Of a DNA stretch of 64,000 bases, positions 34,561-47,739 are shown one piece after another. Each line of letters begins with the position of its first letter. Position 1 is the stretch's first letter. The translations under genes were made by a program, and so were the position numbers. The notes beneath the pieces are model-generated. The model had not been told where the DNA came from and made no database searches. It was given only the letters and a program-made list of their open reading frames with translations. Source of the stretch: Sepioteuthis lessoniana (lineage: Eukaryota > Mollusca > Cephalopoda > Myopsida > Loliginidae); the NCBI GenBank assembly GCA_963585895.1, contig OY757904.1:154905919-154969918 (forward strand). The letters are read 5' to 3'.

Positions 34561-35233
34561 TCGGTTCGAACTCGACAACGAACGCCAACTTTACTAATAT
34601 ATGTATAAAGAGGATTCGGCATTAAATAACCTAGAATGGTTGATATGCCATAAAACCCAACCAAACCAAACGAAACTAATGATCAATTCCAATTGGTAAT
34701 AAAACCTTAGTAAAAGATTGAAGAGTTCTATTCGACCGATAGATTGGACCCAAACAGGTATCAGTACTCATGGTCATCGTGGAACTGAGAGTAATGATAA
34801 TGAAAGGGTACTCCATATTTCCGAAAGCCTCAAGAATCGAGCGCCAACATCAGATGCACTTTAATGTCGTGCCCAACATCCTGAATGCTTTCATTCTATT
34901 CAATATTATTCTTTTGTTTGCATACAGTGAAATGGTTTCAAGTATAATAAATAATTAAATAGTTCCATGTGACTTATAGATGGCACCCGAAATTGCTGTC
35001 CTTTTAAATGTTTTTATTTTCTTAATTTAATCTCAAAACAACAGCAAGAATCGATTAGCTGTGTTAGAGTTAGCGTTTTGATTTGACACCACAATTGAAT
35101 ATTTGAGAGAATCTGCGCATAAGAAGAAGAAAAATAAGAAGGAGAATAAAATCGTTGTTACTATGATTATTAAAATTTACAAAAAAAGGAGCGTTTTTAC
35201 CAATATTAAATGAAGTTTTCTATTTTCTTTCGA
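34561..35233. repeat. Q and R modules, unit B
   Basis: It is the counterpart of 11,099-11,753 and almost identical to it. Confidence 0.6.
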
Positions 35234-36120
35234 ATTCGTAAAGAAAGCCCTAACAGTACTTTAGAAGAAAAAGTAAAAGCCTAAAACACCTAATGCTACC
35301 ACAGCCCCCCACCACCAAGAGAAAGGGGGAAAAATGAAATGAATATCCCCCCCAGTAGTCCGCAAGAGAAAGGGAAAAAATAAATAAATAAATAAAATGA
35401 ATATTCCCCCCCCGCCAGTAGACCGCCTCCAAAACTATCTAAAGTTTAGTAGTAAATAAAAGTTACAACGAAGAAGAAGCATTTGAACTCAGGAGTCAAC
35501 AGGAAGAAATATATCAATATTGGTCAGTATGTCTTTAAGTCCTATCAATTTAAAATGCTAAATTTTACAAAAAAATTAGGGATTAGTAAAAGGGGGTTAA
35601 CTATACTACATATTATAACATCTCCGGGATCGTCTTGGTTCTGGAATGGATCTATAGGGCTTGCTGGTATGGGATTCAGTGGTTGGATGCTTTACCAGTA
35701 CAGGCTGTGTTCGTTCCTCAGGTATCATTCTCTGGCTGGGGCCTGTCGATGACCCACTCTGAAGTTTACGATGCGGTGAGGGAACATTGGCAATGGTATG
35801 TGGTTCTTTTTGTGATTTGTTTGCATCGGTAATAGGTGGTTGGTCATGTCTGTCCTAAAGGTTTGTGTCTCTTTTATCTGGTCTGATGAACTGCCTATTT
35901 CTTTGTGCTACCATTTTCAGACTCTATGTATGGCCTTGGACAGGTAGCATAATGGTAAATCATTCCAGGTTCCCATAGCCTTGTTTTCTCATGCTGGACA
36001 TAGACTTTCTGGCCAGTGTTTAAATGTGGATGTTGTCTGCTATTGTATCTGTTATTGCAATCCATCGATTTTTCTTTTCGCTTCTGTATTGCAATTCTTG
36101 TGTTGTATACCCACATACAT
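35234..36120 (-). mobile_element. 3' end of minus-strand Ty3/gypsy relic, unit B
   Basis: It is the counterpart of 11,754-13,200 but shorter. The LTR-like block that occurs twice in unit A occurs once here. The integrase C-terminal remnant is at about 35,895-36,116. It is broken. Confidence 0.55.
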
Positions 36121-36522
36121 ATACAAATATAAGCGGAAACATAATCAAAGATGATTTACGAACTTTAATGGACGAACGAACACACTTATTTATAGAAATA
36201 TGTATCCCTCACACATTATTCTCGATGTTTCTGTGGTGTGTGAGAGATGGGTGGAGACAGGAACAAACGGCTATATTGACCCAACTTTTTCTCTTGACCA
36301 TAGCAAGCTGTGTAATCTTCAAGAACCCACTTAGGACTTCTTCCGCATCTCGGCTGAAGTTGTTTAAAAAAAAGAAAAAAAAATTTTTTCTCAATATTCA
36401 ATGACATTCTGCTTTTCATTCTCTCGTACATTTGAGTTTCATAAACTGAATTGCTTGGAATGGATTATTGGTCACTAAACACCTTGTACATTCATTTTAA
36501 TGTTAATAAAAAAAAAAATTAC
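36121..36522. repeat. Unassigned stretch and end of R module, unit B
   Basis: It matches 13,201-13,601. Nothing recognisable lies before the R-module end. Confidence 0.4.
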
Positions 36523-36589
36523 GTCCCCGGCGAGGAATCGAATCCGGTCTCCTTCATGACAAGTGGAAATACCACTACCCTGCCGAGGT
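36523..36589 (-). pseudogene. Decayed tRNA-Asp copy, unit B
   Basis: It is the counterpart of 13,602-13,668 with two more changes in the T-arm region (CGAGGAATCGAATCC). The GTC triplet is retained and the stems are broken. Confidence 0.85.
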
Positions 36590-37390
36590 CCGGATTGCCA
36601 GTTTTGCCTAATTGTTGATATTTTAACAGATAATAATAAGACTTGCATAAGGTTGTTGACTGATTATGTTAATTAAAGACCTTGGTTTAAATTTTAGGAT
36701 TTACCCTCCTATATCTTTTCAATGGCCGTCGATGGCAGTGGAAAATAAATTCTAGAAAAAATAGGATCTATGAGTCCCTTGTTGCCGAAACAAAAGGTGG
36801 TGAACGTCGATAAATTAATAAGTTACAAGAACCGATTGGACAAAGAAATCACGTGCCTTGTGATGCCAACTGCATATGAGCATTTGATTTTGTCCCGCGC
36901 AAAATAAATCTTGTGTTTACGGACGGTCACGTGAAATGGTCATCTATATATACACTACACTTTCCCCAATTTAGATCTCTTATTCTTTGCTTTCTCAGTT
37001 AGTAACACAGAGCTCAAGACACGTGACACTGACATAGTCTGTGACTCAAAGGGCTCGCCCGCTTTCCTCTTTCGTTCTGCCTTCCCGCTGGACGTATTCC
37101 AGTCCCACGCACACACACGGCCTCAGACATTTCGTCACATACAGCCCTCAAAAATACATTGCCATTCTCGTGTATATTAGTACTTCGGGTCGAATACTTA
37201 GTCAAATCCCATATACAGTCACACAGGACACTTTTTAATATTTTATTTCCTCGAATAGACTTACATAATTGGATATGAATGTAAGGATTCTGACATTCTT
37301 ATCTTTTGTTTTAAGTAAAATACTCATTCACAAAAATATTCTTGATAGTCACACACACACATACACAGAAGAATATTTAAGAAAAAATAT
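36590..37390 (+). repeat. P module, unit B third copy
   Basis: It is the counterpart of 13,669-14,480 with a ~39 bp loss near 37,145. CACGTG boxes are kept. Confidence 0.65.
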
Positions 37391-38180
37391 TCTGACATTC
37401 ATACCGAATTGTAATGTTTCCTTCTTTTTTTCCTTGGTGATATATACATTTATTTTGTTTTCTATTGCCTTGTGTAATATTCATTTGCCTACGTTGTTTA
37501 TATTATTTGCATTTTAATAACATACCCCAAAACACTCTGTCATTTAAGTACACCATTTTGTCGGAATTCTGACTGCTGTTATTAGAAAGAAAATAGAATT
37601 TATTTACTAAGATTTCGTAGGCTTAGTTCATTTTTATAAGTTCCCTTGTAGAAAATCAAACCGTAACCACATCACGCATGCAATCTCCATTGATTTATTA
37701 GTCTATCTCTCCAGATAGGTCTACGATAATCCATACCTCTTTTCCTCACTTAAGTTTATTCTTGTAAGCTTATCTATAGAAAAGCGAGCAGTAACCACAT
37801 CACACATGCATTTTCGATTGTCTTACTACACTAGTTCTCCAGCTAGGTCTAAGCTAATCAGTTCGTCTTTTTCTTAATTTAATTTATTTTCGTAAGTTCT
37901 TATGTAGAGGATCAACTTTAATCAAATCACGCATGCAATCACCATTGTTTTACTGCTCCAACTCTCCTGCTAGTTCTACGTTAATCAGTGAAAGAAATGG
38001 TTAACATTAAATTGAATTGTTAGTGTTAGATAAATTTATACTTGAAACCATTTTACTGTGAATAAACAAATACGAAATGGCTCGTTTAAAATGTTACCGA
38101 CAAAGTATTTGTTGACGAATCTTATATTTGATTTATATATCTACAACTAGAACTTGGCAGTAAATAACATACTTGAGTTG
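37391..38180. repeat. T module array, unit B
   Basis: It is the counterpart of 14,481-15,299. By eye it differs from unit A every 25-40 bp, clearly more than the LINE region does. No gene is seen. Confidence 0.55.
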
Positions 38181-39830
38181 ATATGCCGCGACCGGCCTAC
38201 GAATGTAAACATATCAGATTATACCTTCGCCCTAGAGAAATAACATCCGGGCGCGACCGGAAATGATGAAGCCCTTTTTCGACTCTCACCGGCCGTTACA
38301 GCTAAGAAAGGGATAAATTAACATTTATCAACATTTGCAAAACACTTCTGCCAGAAATAATTCTAATGGAGGTAATACTCTTCGCTAGCCCATACCGGAC
38401 TATAGAAGTACTTTTTTTGCGTCCATATTTTGTAGAAGAACTTTCTATTCACGTGGCGCGAGAGAAGTGGAGTCCCCTTTCTTCCATATGAAAAAGGCTT
38501 CAAAATTTTTTTCCTCTCCAGTTCTTGGGTTGCATTCGGTAGGCCGTTTTATCTCTGGGTCGTTCTGCCGGGTGTGCCTCGGCACTGGAGATTTCCTCCG
38601 GCCTCAGGGGGCCATCCCCCCAGGTTTATACCCCCTTTGGGGGGTATTGCCTGGAGCCTGAGGCGCCCCAAAAAAAGGGAATTCCGACGGGGCCGAAGGT
38701 ATTTTTGGCTTTGCCGGACGCGTGTGGGCTTCGGCCCTGCGACCGGGCCCACCTTAAAAACGGCCTTGTGACATATTCGTGCGTTGGTGGGACGCAACGA
38801 TAAATAACGGAGGTTTCCGCGGACGCTCTAGGGTGTTTGTGTTTGGCTTTCCTCTCCAGTTCTTGGGTTGCATTCTGTAGGCCGTCTTACCTCTGGGCGG
38901 TTCGGCCGGGTGTGCCTCGGCACTGGAGATTTCCTCCGGCCTCAGGGGGCCATCCCCCCAGGCTTTTACCCTCTTTGGGGGGGTTTATTACCTTTCGCCT
39001 GAGGTGCCCCAAAAAAGGGGAATGCCGACGGGGCCGAAGGTATTTTTGGCTTTGCCGGACGCGTGTGGGCTTCTGCCCTGCCAGCGGGCCCACCTTAAAA
39101 ACGGCCTTGTGCCATATTCGTGCGTTGGTGGGACGCTTCGATAAATACAGAGGTCCTCGGACCTTTTTTTCCTCTCTAGTTCTTGAGTTGCATTCGGTAG
39201 GCCGTTTTAACTCTGGGTGGTTCTGCCGGGTGTGCCTCGGCACTGGAGATTTCCTCCGGCCTCAGGGGGCCATCCCCCCAGGCTTATACCCCCTTTGGGG
39301 GGGAGGGTTATTGCCTAGCGCCTGAGGCGCCCCAAAAAGGTGAATGCCGACGGGGCCGAAGGTATTTTTGGCTTTGCCGGACGCGTGTGGGCCTCGGCCC
39401 TGCTACCGGGCCCACCTTAAAAACGGCCTTGTGGCATATTCGTTCGTTGGTGGGACACAACGATAAATAACAGAGGTCTCCGCGGACGCTCTAGGGCGTT
39501 TGTGTGTGGCTTTCCTCTCCAGTTCTTGGGTTGCATTCAGTAGGCCGTCTTACCTATGGGCGGTTCTGCCGGGTGTGCCTCGGCACTGGAGATTTCCTCC
39601 CGCCTCAGGGGGCCATCCCCCCAGGCTTTTACCCCCTTCGCGGGGGTGGTTATTGCCTGGTGCCCGAGGCGCCCCAAAAAGGGGAATGCCGACGTGGCCG
39701 AAGGTATTTTTGGCCTTGCGGGACGCGTGTGGGCCAGCGGGCCCACCTTAAAAACGGCCTTGTGGCCTATTCGTGCGTTGATGGGACGCAGCGATATATA
39801 ACAGAGGTCTCACTAAGACCAGCCAGTCTT
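38181..39830 (+). mobile_element. GC-rich LTR-like repeat, second site, unit B
   Basis: It is the counterpart of 15,300-16,330 but with four GC-rich units, starting near 38,506, 38,813, 39,156 and 39,476. Each contains TGCCTCGGCACTGGAGATTT and GCCGACG(G/T)GGCCGAAGGTA. The last unit lacks the GGGCTTCGGCCC hairpin. Confidence 0.55.
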
Positions 39831-40148
39831 AACAATCCCTCGGTCCCGCTTTATCTATTGAGTCGCCTTCTTTTGCTCATATCGTTTTTAGCTTCATACT
39901 TTCCGTTATATAAGGGGTAATGAAAACGATGGACATGATGGGGTATGTAAAAGTGAACCTGAGATCCCCTTGCACGCGTCAGAGATCAGTCTAGCCCCAA
40001 ATTAACTTGTACCATAGCCAGGATAAGGCTATGTGTGAAATGGACATGGAATGTTCATAACCACATAGAGAAAACTTAGAACATAGGATCTCGAAATACG
40101 AAAAACATGTAACGCCTTCTCAGTTCAGGTACAAACCTTTTATTACCT
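39831..40148. other. Sequence between GC repeats and CsRn1-like relic, unit B
   Basis: It is the counterpart of 16,331-16,762, shorter near its left end. It keeps the ATAGCCAGGATAAGGCTATG inverted repeat. No gene is seen. Confidence 0.3.
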
Positions 40149-43100
40149 TTGAGTTTAAAAGTTCTTCGACATAAGGCGAGAGACACTATCATTTTATGCT
40201 GGCCCCAATCTCGCGCGGCGCCCATAGCGGGCAAATTTGTCTCGCCTCAGCAAGCCCCAAAAATCAACCGTCTAGCAGACCACATAGCAGTCTTATTGTC
40301 CACCCAGTCACCTGCTATATCTAGTGTGCAGACGTCAGATAGGGACGACCTGCTCTCGAAACTAATGGAGAGACAGAAGCGGATGGATGCCCGCATGGAT
40401 AAGATGGCGGAAGAGATCGCCAGACTTACATGTAAACAAAAGCAGGGACAAAGGAACTGGGTCAACCGCAGCCAGTCTAGGGAACGAGGACAGGAAAAGG
40501 CGATTTGTTGGAAACATAAGAGGTTTGGTGAGAATGCAAATTCTTGTATTCCACCCTGCAACTATAAGGGGCAGGGAAAAGCATAGACCGACAGAAGAAA
40601 GCGGCATCAACTGTCGGTGCATCCCTCTCTGGCCACCTACTTAACGTAGAAAACAGAAAAACAGGTATGTCTTTTTTAGTGGACAGTGGGGCACAGGTGT
40701 CCCTCATTCCGGCAACATCAACTGACATAAGATCTCCTCCCTGTAAATTTACTCTCCGAGCCGTAAACGGTTCGTTGATACACACATATGGGGAGAGGTG
40801 CATGGACCTCAACTTGGGTTTACGCAGGTCGTTTACCAACGTTTTTATAGTGGCTAATGTAAACACTGCTATACTTGGCACTGATTTTTTACAAGCGTTT
40901 GGCCTTGTTGTAGATATGACAGGCCAGTGTTTAAGAGACCCTTACACACAACTTGCAACATGTGTGGTGATGGCCGGCACGTCGGTAGGCTCACAGGTGG
41001 CAAATGCGAACCAGGACGATGCTTTCCTGAGACTATTGAAGGAATATCCTTCAATATCTGTCCCCTACTTTCATAAGGAAGTTTTGCCACATTCCATAAC
41101 ACACTACATAGAGACAAAAGGCCCACCCATCCATAGTAAAGCTAGGCGTTTAGCATCAGATAAGGCAAAAGCTGTGAAAGCAGAATTTCAGCAAATGAGG
41201 AAGCTTGGCATAGTCCGCCCTTCAAAGAGCGAATGGGCTTCGCCTCTGCACTTAGTCAGTAAAGGCCCTAACACATGGCGTGCATGCAGAGACTATAGAG
41301 CTCTGAATGCTGCAACCAAACCGGACAGATATCCTGTCCCGCATATCCAAGACGTAACGGCAGTAGCCCAGAATAATAAGATTTTCACGAAATTAGATCT
41401 AATTCGGGCATATCACCAAATACCATTGGAGCCTGATCACATTCCCAAAACGGCCATTACTACGCCGTTTGGAATGTTTGAATTTGTACGTGTTCCATTT
41501 GGGTTGCGGAATGCAGCACAGACATTCCAAAGGTTTATAGACCAGGTTTTGCCCGATTTGCCGTTCGTGTGTGCATATATAGACGATGTCCTCATTGCTA
41601 GCAAAAATATGCAGGAACACATAGACCATGTGCGTCAAGTGTTTGAACGCCTGAAACAATATGGTGTAGTTTAAAACCCATAGAAGTGTACCTTTGGTCA
41701 ATCCGAAGTTATATTTTTGGGACAGCATATTTCAGAGATGGGAATTTCCCCATCACCGGAGACGGTTAAGTCTATTCGAGATTTTCCTATTCCTGCTAAA
41801 ATGAGACAGTTACGTCAATTTTTAGGACTTGTAAATTTTTACCGTAGGTTCCTCTCTCACTGTGCCCAAGTACTTTTGCCATTGACAGGTATGTTTACAA
41901 ATGCGAAGAACTGCGACATAGCATTGTCAGAGAATGCAGTAACGGCATTCAACAAGGTGATGGCCATATTGGAAGACACCACCAAGTTATCTAACATTCA
42001 ACCCGATTGTGAACTTTGCCTGGCAGTGGACGCCTCCGCAACTGGAATTGGAGCCGTCCTGCAGCAGAAATGCAACAATGACTGGTGACCTATTTCTTTC
42101 TTCTCCAGAAAATTTACAGACGCGGAAACACGCTTCAGCACGTTTTCCAGAGAATTGTTAGCCTCATTCTCGGCATTGCGACATTTTCGTCAACTCCTAG
42201 AAGGGCTGCAGTTTTATATTCTTACGGACCACAAGCCTCTACTCGGCGCCTTACAATCTTCTTCGGATAAATACTCTCCCCGAGAGATTCGACAGTTGGA
42301 CTACTTATTCCAATTCACATCGGATATCAGGCATGTCAAAGAAAAAGACCACACCCCAGCAGACACCTTGTCACGTGGAATAAATTCGTTCACGTTGGGA
42401 CCTTCCATTGATGCCAACACATTAGCCGGAGAATAAGAAAAAGATGAGCTCCTGCAAAATCTTCTGCAGAATAATGAGACATCATTGCAGTTGGTGAAAA
42501 TTACTCGTGCAGACAGTCACAAGAAAATAGTATGCGACACCAGCACAGACAAACTGCGCCCATATGTCCCAGCATCCTTACGGAAAGATATATTCGGTGG
42601 AGTGCACGGATTATCACACCCCGGTGCAAATGCATCAAAACGCTTGATGACCGACTGGTACGTCTGGCCAAAGATGAAAACAGACGTAAAAAGTGGACAA
42701 AGATGTGTGTGAAGTGCCAAAAGGCCAAGGTTGGACGACATACATGAGCACCTCCAGGCACATTTCCAGTGCCTGACGAAAGATTTAAGCACATACACAT
42801 TGACATCACCGGTCCATTCCCCATATGCGAGGGTCAATGCTATGTGATGACCTGTATTGACAGATTTTTGCGGTGGTTCGAAGCACTACCGATGCGAGAT
42901 ATGACTGCATACAGGACAGCCAGAACATTCCTTGCCGGATGGGTAGCGAGATATGGTGTCCCGGAGCTGGTAACGACAGATAGAAGTCGTCAGTTCGAGT
43001 CAGAACTCTTCCATAAACTATCAGCACTTTTGGGCACCAGAAACATCCACACTACTGCATATCATCCACAAGCAAACGGTGCAGTCGAGCGATTATACCG

Positions 43101-44140
43101 TAGCCTAAAATCCTCTTTACGTGCGGTGCTTACCAGCAATGCAAAGTGGTTAGAACATCTTCCACTAATATTGTTGGGACTGCGCACCGTAGTAAAGAGG
43201 GATATGGATGGCTCAGCAGCAGAAGCGCTGTACGGTACCACTTTGCGCTTACCAGCGTAATACTTTTTCGACGCACCTGAGAAAGTGTGGGATGTTACAT
43301 CATTTGTAGATAGACTTACCAAAATATGACCAAGATGGCAGGAGAAAAAAAAAGAGCATTAAAACATATGTACCAAAGGCTCTAGAGAAATGCACGCAAG
43401 TATTTGTTCGAGATAAAGCTAGGTCGCATTCCCTGCAACCACCGTATCGCGGCCCCTTTAAAGTTACAAAGAAATGCAACAAGTTCTTCAGCGTTCTCAT
43501 TAAGGATGAAGTGCAAAACATCTCCATCTCCATCGACAGACAAAAACCTACAACACTGGAGGATGCTTACCTAGAAGTAGCACGCTAACCCTGGATGCCA
43601 GTGGAATTGACTCTAGAAAAATGCCCTAAAGAAAAAAAAAACACGTTCGGGCAGATAGGCAAGATGGCTTGCAATTTTAAGGAACTTTGTTTCAAAATAA
43701 ATAAATAAATAAAAAAGAAACATAAAAAATGTACATTTTTTTTCTGTCCTTTTCGGTGGTTTCCCTCATGACGCTCAATTTAAGATACTCCGTATTTTTG
43801 GGGGAGGAGGGGGAGTGTTGTGGGGACTCCAAAATAAGAGACACCGACAAAGGAGTAAGCTGCCCTTGTCAGTCAGCTTACTGCGTCTTTTCTGGGAAAG
43901 ATGGTTTTTTATGACCCTCAACAAAGAGGGGAAAGATGACATTCCACCAGTCGGGGATTTCGTGAACTTTCTTGTCTCTGTATTTATGTAAGCAGTAGTA
44001 TATATATGTTTGTTAGCAAAGAAGTAAAATGGGTTAAATGTATTTGGGCTCAGTGTTCATTATTTTATATTAAATGGTATGTTGGGTTTGATGGGATCAC
44101 TGATACGAGTACATAAATTGTTAAACCCATTAAAACCAGA
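40149..44140 (+). mobile_element. CsRn1-like Ty3/gypsy relic with 3' LTR, unit B
   Basis: It is more complete than the unit A copy. Parts in order: gag end with the CHCC box (C120, H123, C133, C137 of the retained fragment), protease (VDSG), RT (YIDD), RNase H, integrase (about 42,500-43,560; HHCC-type end, core with HIDITGPFP and TTDRSRQF, then HPQANGAVERL), a polypurine stretch and a 3' LTR from 43,816. No 5' LTR is visible. It has several breaks and is a fossil. The right LTR border is uncertain by some tens of bases. Confidence 0.85.
43816..44140 (+). repeat. 3' LTR of the CsRn1-like relic, unit B
   Basis: It starts TGTTGTGGGGACTCC directly after the polypurine run GGGGGAGGAGGGGGAG. A TATATATATG stretch lies near 44,000. 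The right end is estimated from where the neighbouring spacer (matching 20,270 onward) resumes. Confidence 0.6.
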
Positions 44141-45039
44141 ACGAGTGATAAACACTATCTGCTCACAAAGTTCATAGACGTCAGTACTATAGACTTATGC
44201 ATAAAGCATACATCAATCTTGATATCTATCTATCTATCTATGTATCTGTGTTTTGTGATGCCACTTGTGTAATGTGAACATGACGCAGCTTTCATGTTCA
44301 GCTTTTGTATTTTGAAATTTTACATATGAACGTCTCTATTTACATGCTCTCACCTCTTTACACTTTCTTAATTCCATTGTATAAATGCAGCAATGGCCGA
44401 TGATTTTACCCAGAATTTCTCTTCTGCTTGATATGCCATTAAATCAAACCAAACCAAACTAATGACCAAATCCAATATTGCTAATAAAACCTTAATAAAA
44501 CATTGAGGAATTCCATTTGACACATAGATCGGACCCAAACACCTATCAGCACTAATACACATCGTCGACCTGACAGTAATGGTAATGAAAGTTTACTCCC
44601 CATTCACTAAAGCCTCAAAATTTGTGCGTCAACATCAGATGCACTTTAATGTCCTCTCCAATATCCTGAATGCTTTCATTCTATTCAATATTATTCTTTT
44701 GATTGCTTACAGTTAAACGCTTTTAAGTATAATAAATCATTAGATAGTTGTATACGACTCATAGATAAGAAAGCGAAATGATTTCGCTTAAATATCTGTA
44801 ATTTATTTATTTAATTTTATAATAGCTGTAAAAACCTGTGGGTGTGTGTTGCTATGTGCAAACAATATATGCAACGTGGACTACAAGTCAATACAAGAAA
44901 AAACTTTTTTTTATATATATATCATTTAGTAAAAAAGGAAACATTACAGAGACAGTATTAAATTTCGAATATAGTTTGTTAAATATCCGTGTGTGTGTGT
45001 GTGTGCGTGTTTGTGTGAAACTGTGCATGAAAGTAAGAC
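44141..45039. repeat. tRNA-spacer fragment, Q module and GT spacer, unit B
   Basis: About 44,150-44,400 copies the spacer at 20,270-20,510 and 45,990-46,200, including the CTAT run. A Q module follows (44,430-44,740), then a spacer with GTGTGTGTGTGTGTG near 44,990. Unit A lacks the first part. No gene is seen. Confidence 0.55.
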
Positions 45040-45700
45040 GAATATTAGGCTGAATGAGTATTTTGTTTCAGAATGAAGGGTAAGATTGTCAGAATTCTTA
45101 TTTATGTTTATGTGTTTTTATCTAGGTGTATTCGGGAAGAGTAAATATTAAAAGTGTCCTGTAGACTATATGTGTATGTTGAGTTAATATTACATACAAG
45201 GTAGTAATACGCAGAAGAAGGGCAATGTATTTTAGAAGGCCGTGTTTTCTCCCCTGTTGGTCATTTGTCTCTTTAAGGATTTGAAGAAGAGTCTGAGGCC
45301 ATGTGCTAGTGTGTCCAGCCTAAATGCAGAAGGGTTAAGAAAACAGGTCGCACACTATATAGGCAGCCATGTTACATGTTTTGAGCTAGGTGTCGAGAGC
45401 TGAGAGAGCGAGGAATGAGAGAATAAGCTTTCGAAAGTGTAGACTATATATAGTAAACATGTCATATGAAGAGCCCGGAATACGTGATTTATTTTGCAGA
45501 GGAGAAAACTGTGTGTGCGGATGTAGTTGGGCGCACAATTTACGTGATTTCTTTGTCCAATAGTTTCAGGAAACTAATTAATATACCTATATGAGGAATT
45601 TTTATTAGGGGAACGAGTGATTTATTGATAATATTTTAAAGAATAATTTTGCACAGACGGACATCGACGAGCAATTAAAAAATATAGGAGTGAAAATGCT
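45040..45700 (-). repeat. P module, inverted copy 2, unit B
   Basis: It is the counterpart of 19,330-19,970, about 99% identical by eye. Confidence 0.65.
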
Positions 45701-45845
45701 AAAATACACATTTTTTGTGTAAGAATTAGTGTTCTGATCTAAGAGCTTATTTTCTTTCGTACATTTGACGAATTGTCCTTCTTTAGACGAATTATAGGAA
45801 GTAAAAGAGCTTACACAGACATTGTTATAGTATGAAAAGGTTTAC

Positions 45846-45917
45846 CTTCACGGCGGGGAAGCGAATATCGGTCTCCCGCGTGAAAGTCGGTAATATTTAC
45901 CACTATACTACCGAGGA
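45846..45917 (-). pseudogene. Decayed tRNA-Asp copy with Glu-type anticodon TTC, unit B
   Basis: It is 72 nt with loop CTTTCAC as in 20,122-20,193. The anticodon stem remains unpaired on one side (ACCGA/GCGGG). Confidence 0.85.
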
Positions 45918-46347
45918 CCGGCTTAAACAAACTTTCTCACTGCTCATATTTTAACACATAATAATAACATCACTCGCACGTGGTTGTCTACTGACTTGAA
46001 ACTGTAAACAGTATCTGATCACAATGTTCATAGACGATCAGTACTATAGACTTATGCATAAAGCTCACATCAATCCTGACATCTCTCAGTCTGTCTATCT
46101 ATCTATCTATGTATCTGGGTTTTGTGATGCCACTTGCGTAATGTGAACATTTTTCAGCTTTCATGTTCAGCTTTTGAAATTTTACATATGAATGTCTCTA
46201 TTTACATGTTCTCACCTCTTGAATGAAGTATATATCAATATTAATATTCTCTCTCTCTATCGCTCTCTATATCTATCTATCAGTTTTATGATGAAATTCT
46301 GAAACGAAGTATAGGAAGCAAATAAGACATTGTATTAAAAGACTTAC

Positions 46348-46416
46348 CTCCCCGGCGGGGAATCGAACCCCGGTCTCCCGCGTAACAGGCGGGGATACTT
46401 ACCACTATACTACTAC
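46348..46416 (-). pseudogene. tRNA-Asp copy with Asn-type anticodon GTT, truncated 5' end, unit B
   Basis: It is the counterpart of the intact gene at 20,624-20,695. One substitution turns the loop to CTGTTAC, so the anticodon reads GTT (Asn). A short deletion removed the first bases of the tRNA, leaving the acceptor stem without its 5' strand. The remaining body is unchanged, so decay is very recent. Confidence 0.85.
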
Positions 46417-46599
46417 TATCACTTCACGGCTGATATTTTTACTATAATGACATCACTCGCTGAAGGTCGACTACTGACTCGAAACGTTAAAGAATCTCTG
46501 ATGAGAATGTTTATCAATCAGTACTACAGATAAGGTAGTTTATATCAACATCAATATCAATATTAATACCTATCTATCTTCCTCCCCTTTTCTCTCTCA

Positions 46600-46657
<58 letters not shown>

Positions 46658-47022
46658 CCCTTTTTTTGTAATCTGAACATTACACAGCTTTCCCATTTAT
46701 GTTGTGTATTTTAAGATTTTAGATATAAACTCTCACCTGTTTACACAGGCTCAATTTAATTTCATAACAGCAGCAATGATCGATTATTTTTCTTAGAATT
46801 TCTTCTCTCATTCGACTCCACATTGCAGATTTGAAAAAGTCTCTTGTAGAAGAAGTAAGTCCTTGTTTCTATGTTAATCTAACTTTAAAGATGAAAGAAG
46901 ACTTTTTCTCTAAATGTTATATGAAATTTGTTATTTTTTACGTTCATTTGAATTTTGTTACTGGATGTGCTGTGAATGGAACATCTGGATTTGACACATA
47001 CAGTTTTATGTAAGATTATTAC
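46417..47022. repeat. Spacer with CT/TA microsatellite, unit B
   Basis: It is the counterpart of 20,696-21,333 with shorter (CT)n and (TA)n runs at about 46,595-46,660. No gene is seen. Confidence 0.55.
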
Positions 47023-47093
47023 CTCCCGGTGGGTAATCGGACCCCTGTTGTCTTCGTATCAGACGAGGAAACTAACCACAATACTATAGAGGA
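47023..47093 (-). pseudogene. Decayed tRNA-Asp copy with GAT anticodon, unit B
   Basis: It is the counterpart of 21,334-21,404. The loop reads CTGATAC, anticodon GAT (Ile-type), and the stems are broken. Confidence 0.75.
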
Positions 47094-47739
47094 CCAGTTT
47101 TTCTAATAATCCTCACAGTTGATATTTGAACAGTTAATAATAACAAGACACGAGTGAGGTTGTTGACAGATTCTGCTAGTGATATATAGAAATATTTGGA
47201 ATCATTTAACGTTGTAGGAATGAATGAACTTTGGCTTGTTTTAATACATGATCAACAAAATGTGTTTAAAAATCATATATATGTACAGATATAAAAAGGA
47301 TTTGGCCTTTTATTTTGGGAAAGAGTGATTCAAGAATACTATTTTAAAGAATTTTTTTTTACACACGCCGTCATTTAAAAATTGTTGGAGGGTAAATCCT
47401 AAAAACAAATTTTTTGTCTAAGAATTAGCGTTCTGATCTGTTACCACATTGAATATTTGGTAGAATCAATGCTGAAGAAGAAGAAGAAGAAGAAGAAGAA
47501 GATAGAGAAGAAGAAAAAAATGATCTTTCTTATGATTATTTAAAGTCCCCCCCCAAAAAAAATAAACAATGAAATGCTTTTTCTCAATATCAAAGTAAAT
47601 TTCGTACATTTCATTTTCGTAAGCTGAACCCCTGGAAATGAATTTTTAGAAACTTTATACACATATATTAATATTTATGCGAATCATAAGAGCCTACAGA
47701 GACATTTTAATAGTATCGATACATTTACCTTCTCACCGT
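47094..47739. repeat. R-type spacer, unit B
   Basis: It is the counterpart of 21,405-22,029 with the GAA run reduced to about nine units plus an interruption (47,472-47,520), and about 30 bp more sequence near 47,395. No gene is seen. Confidence 0.55.
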
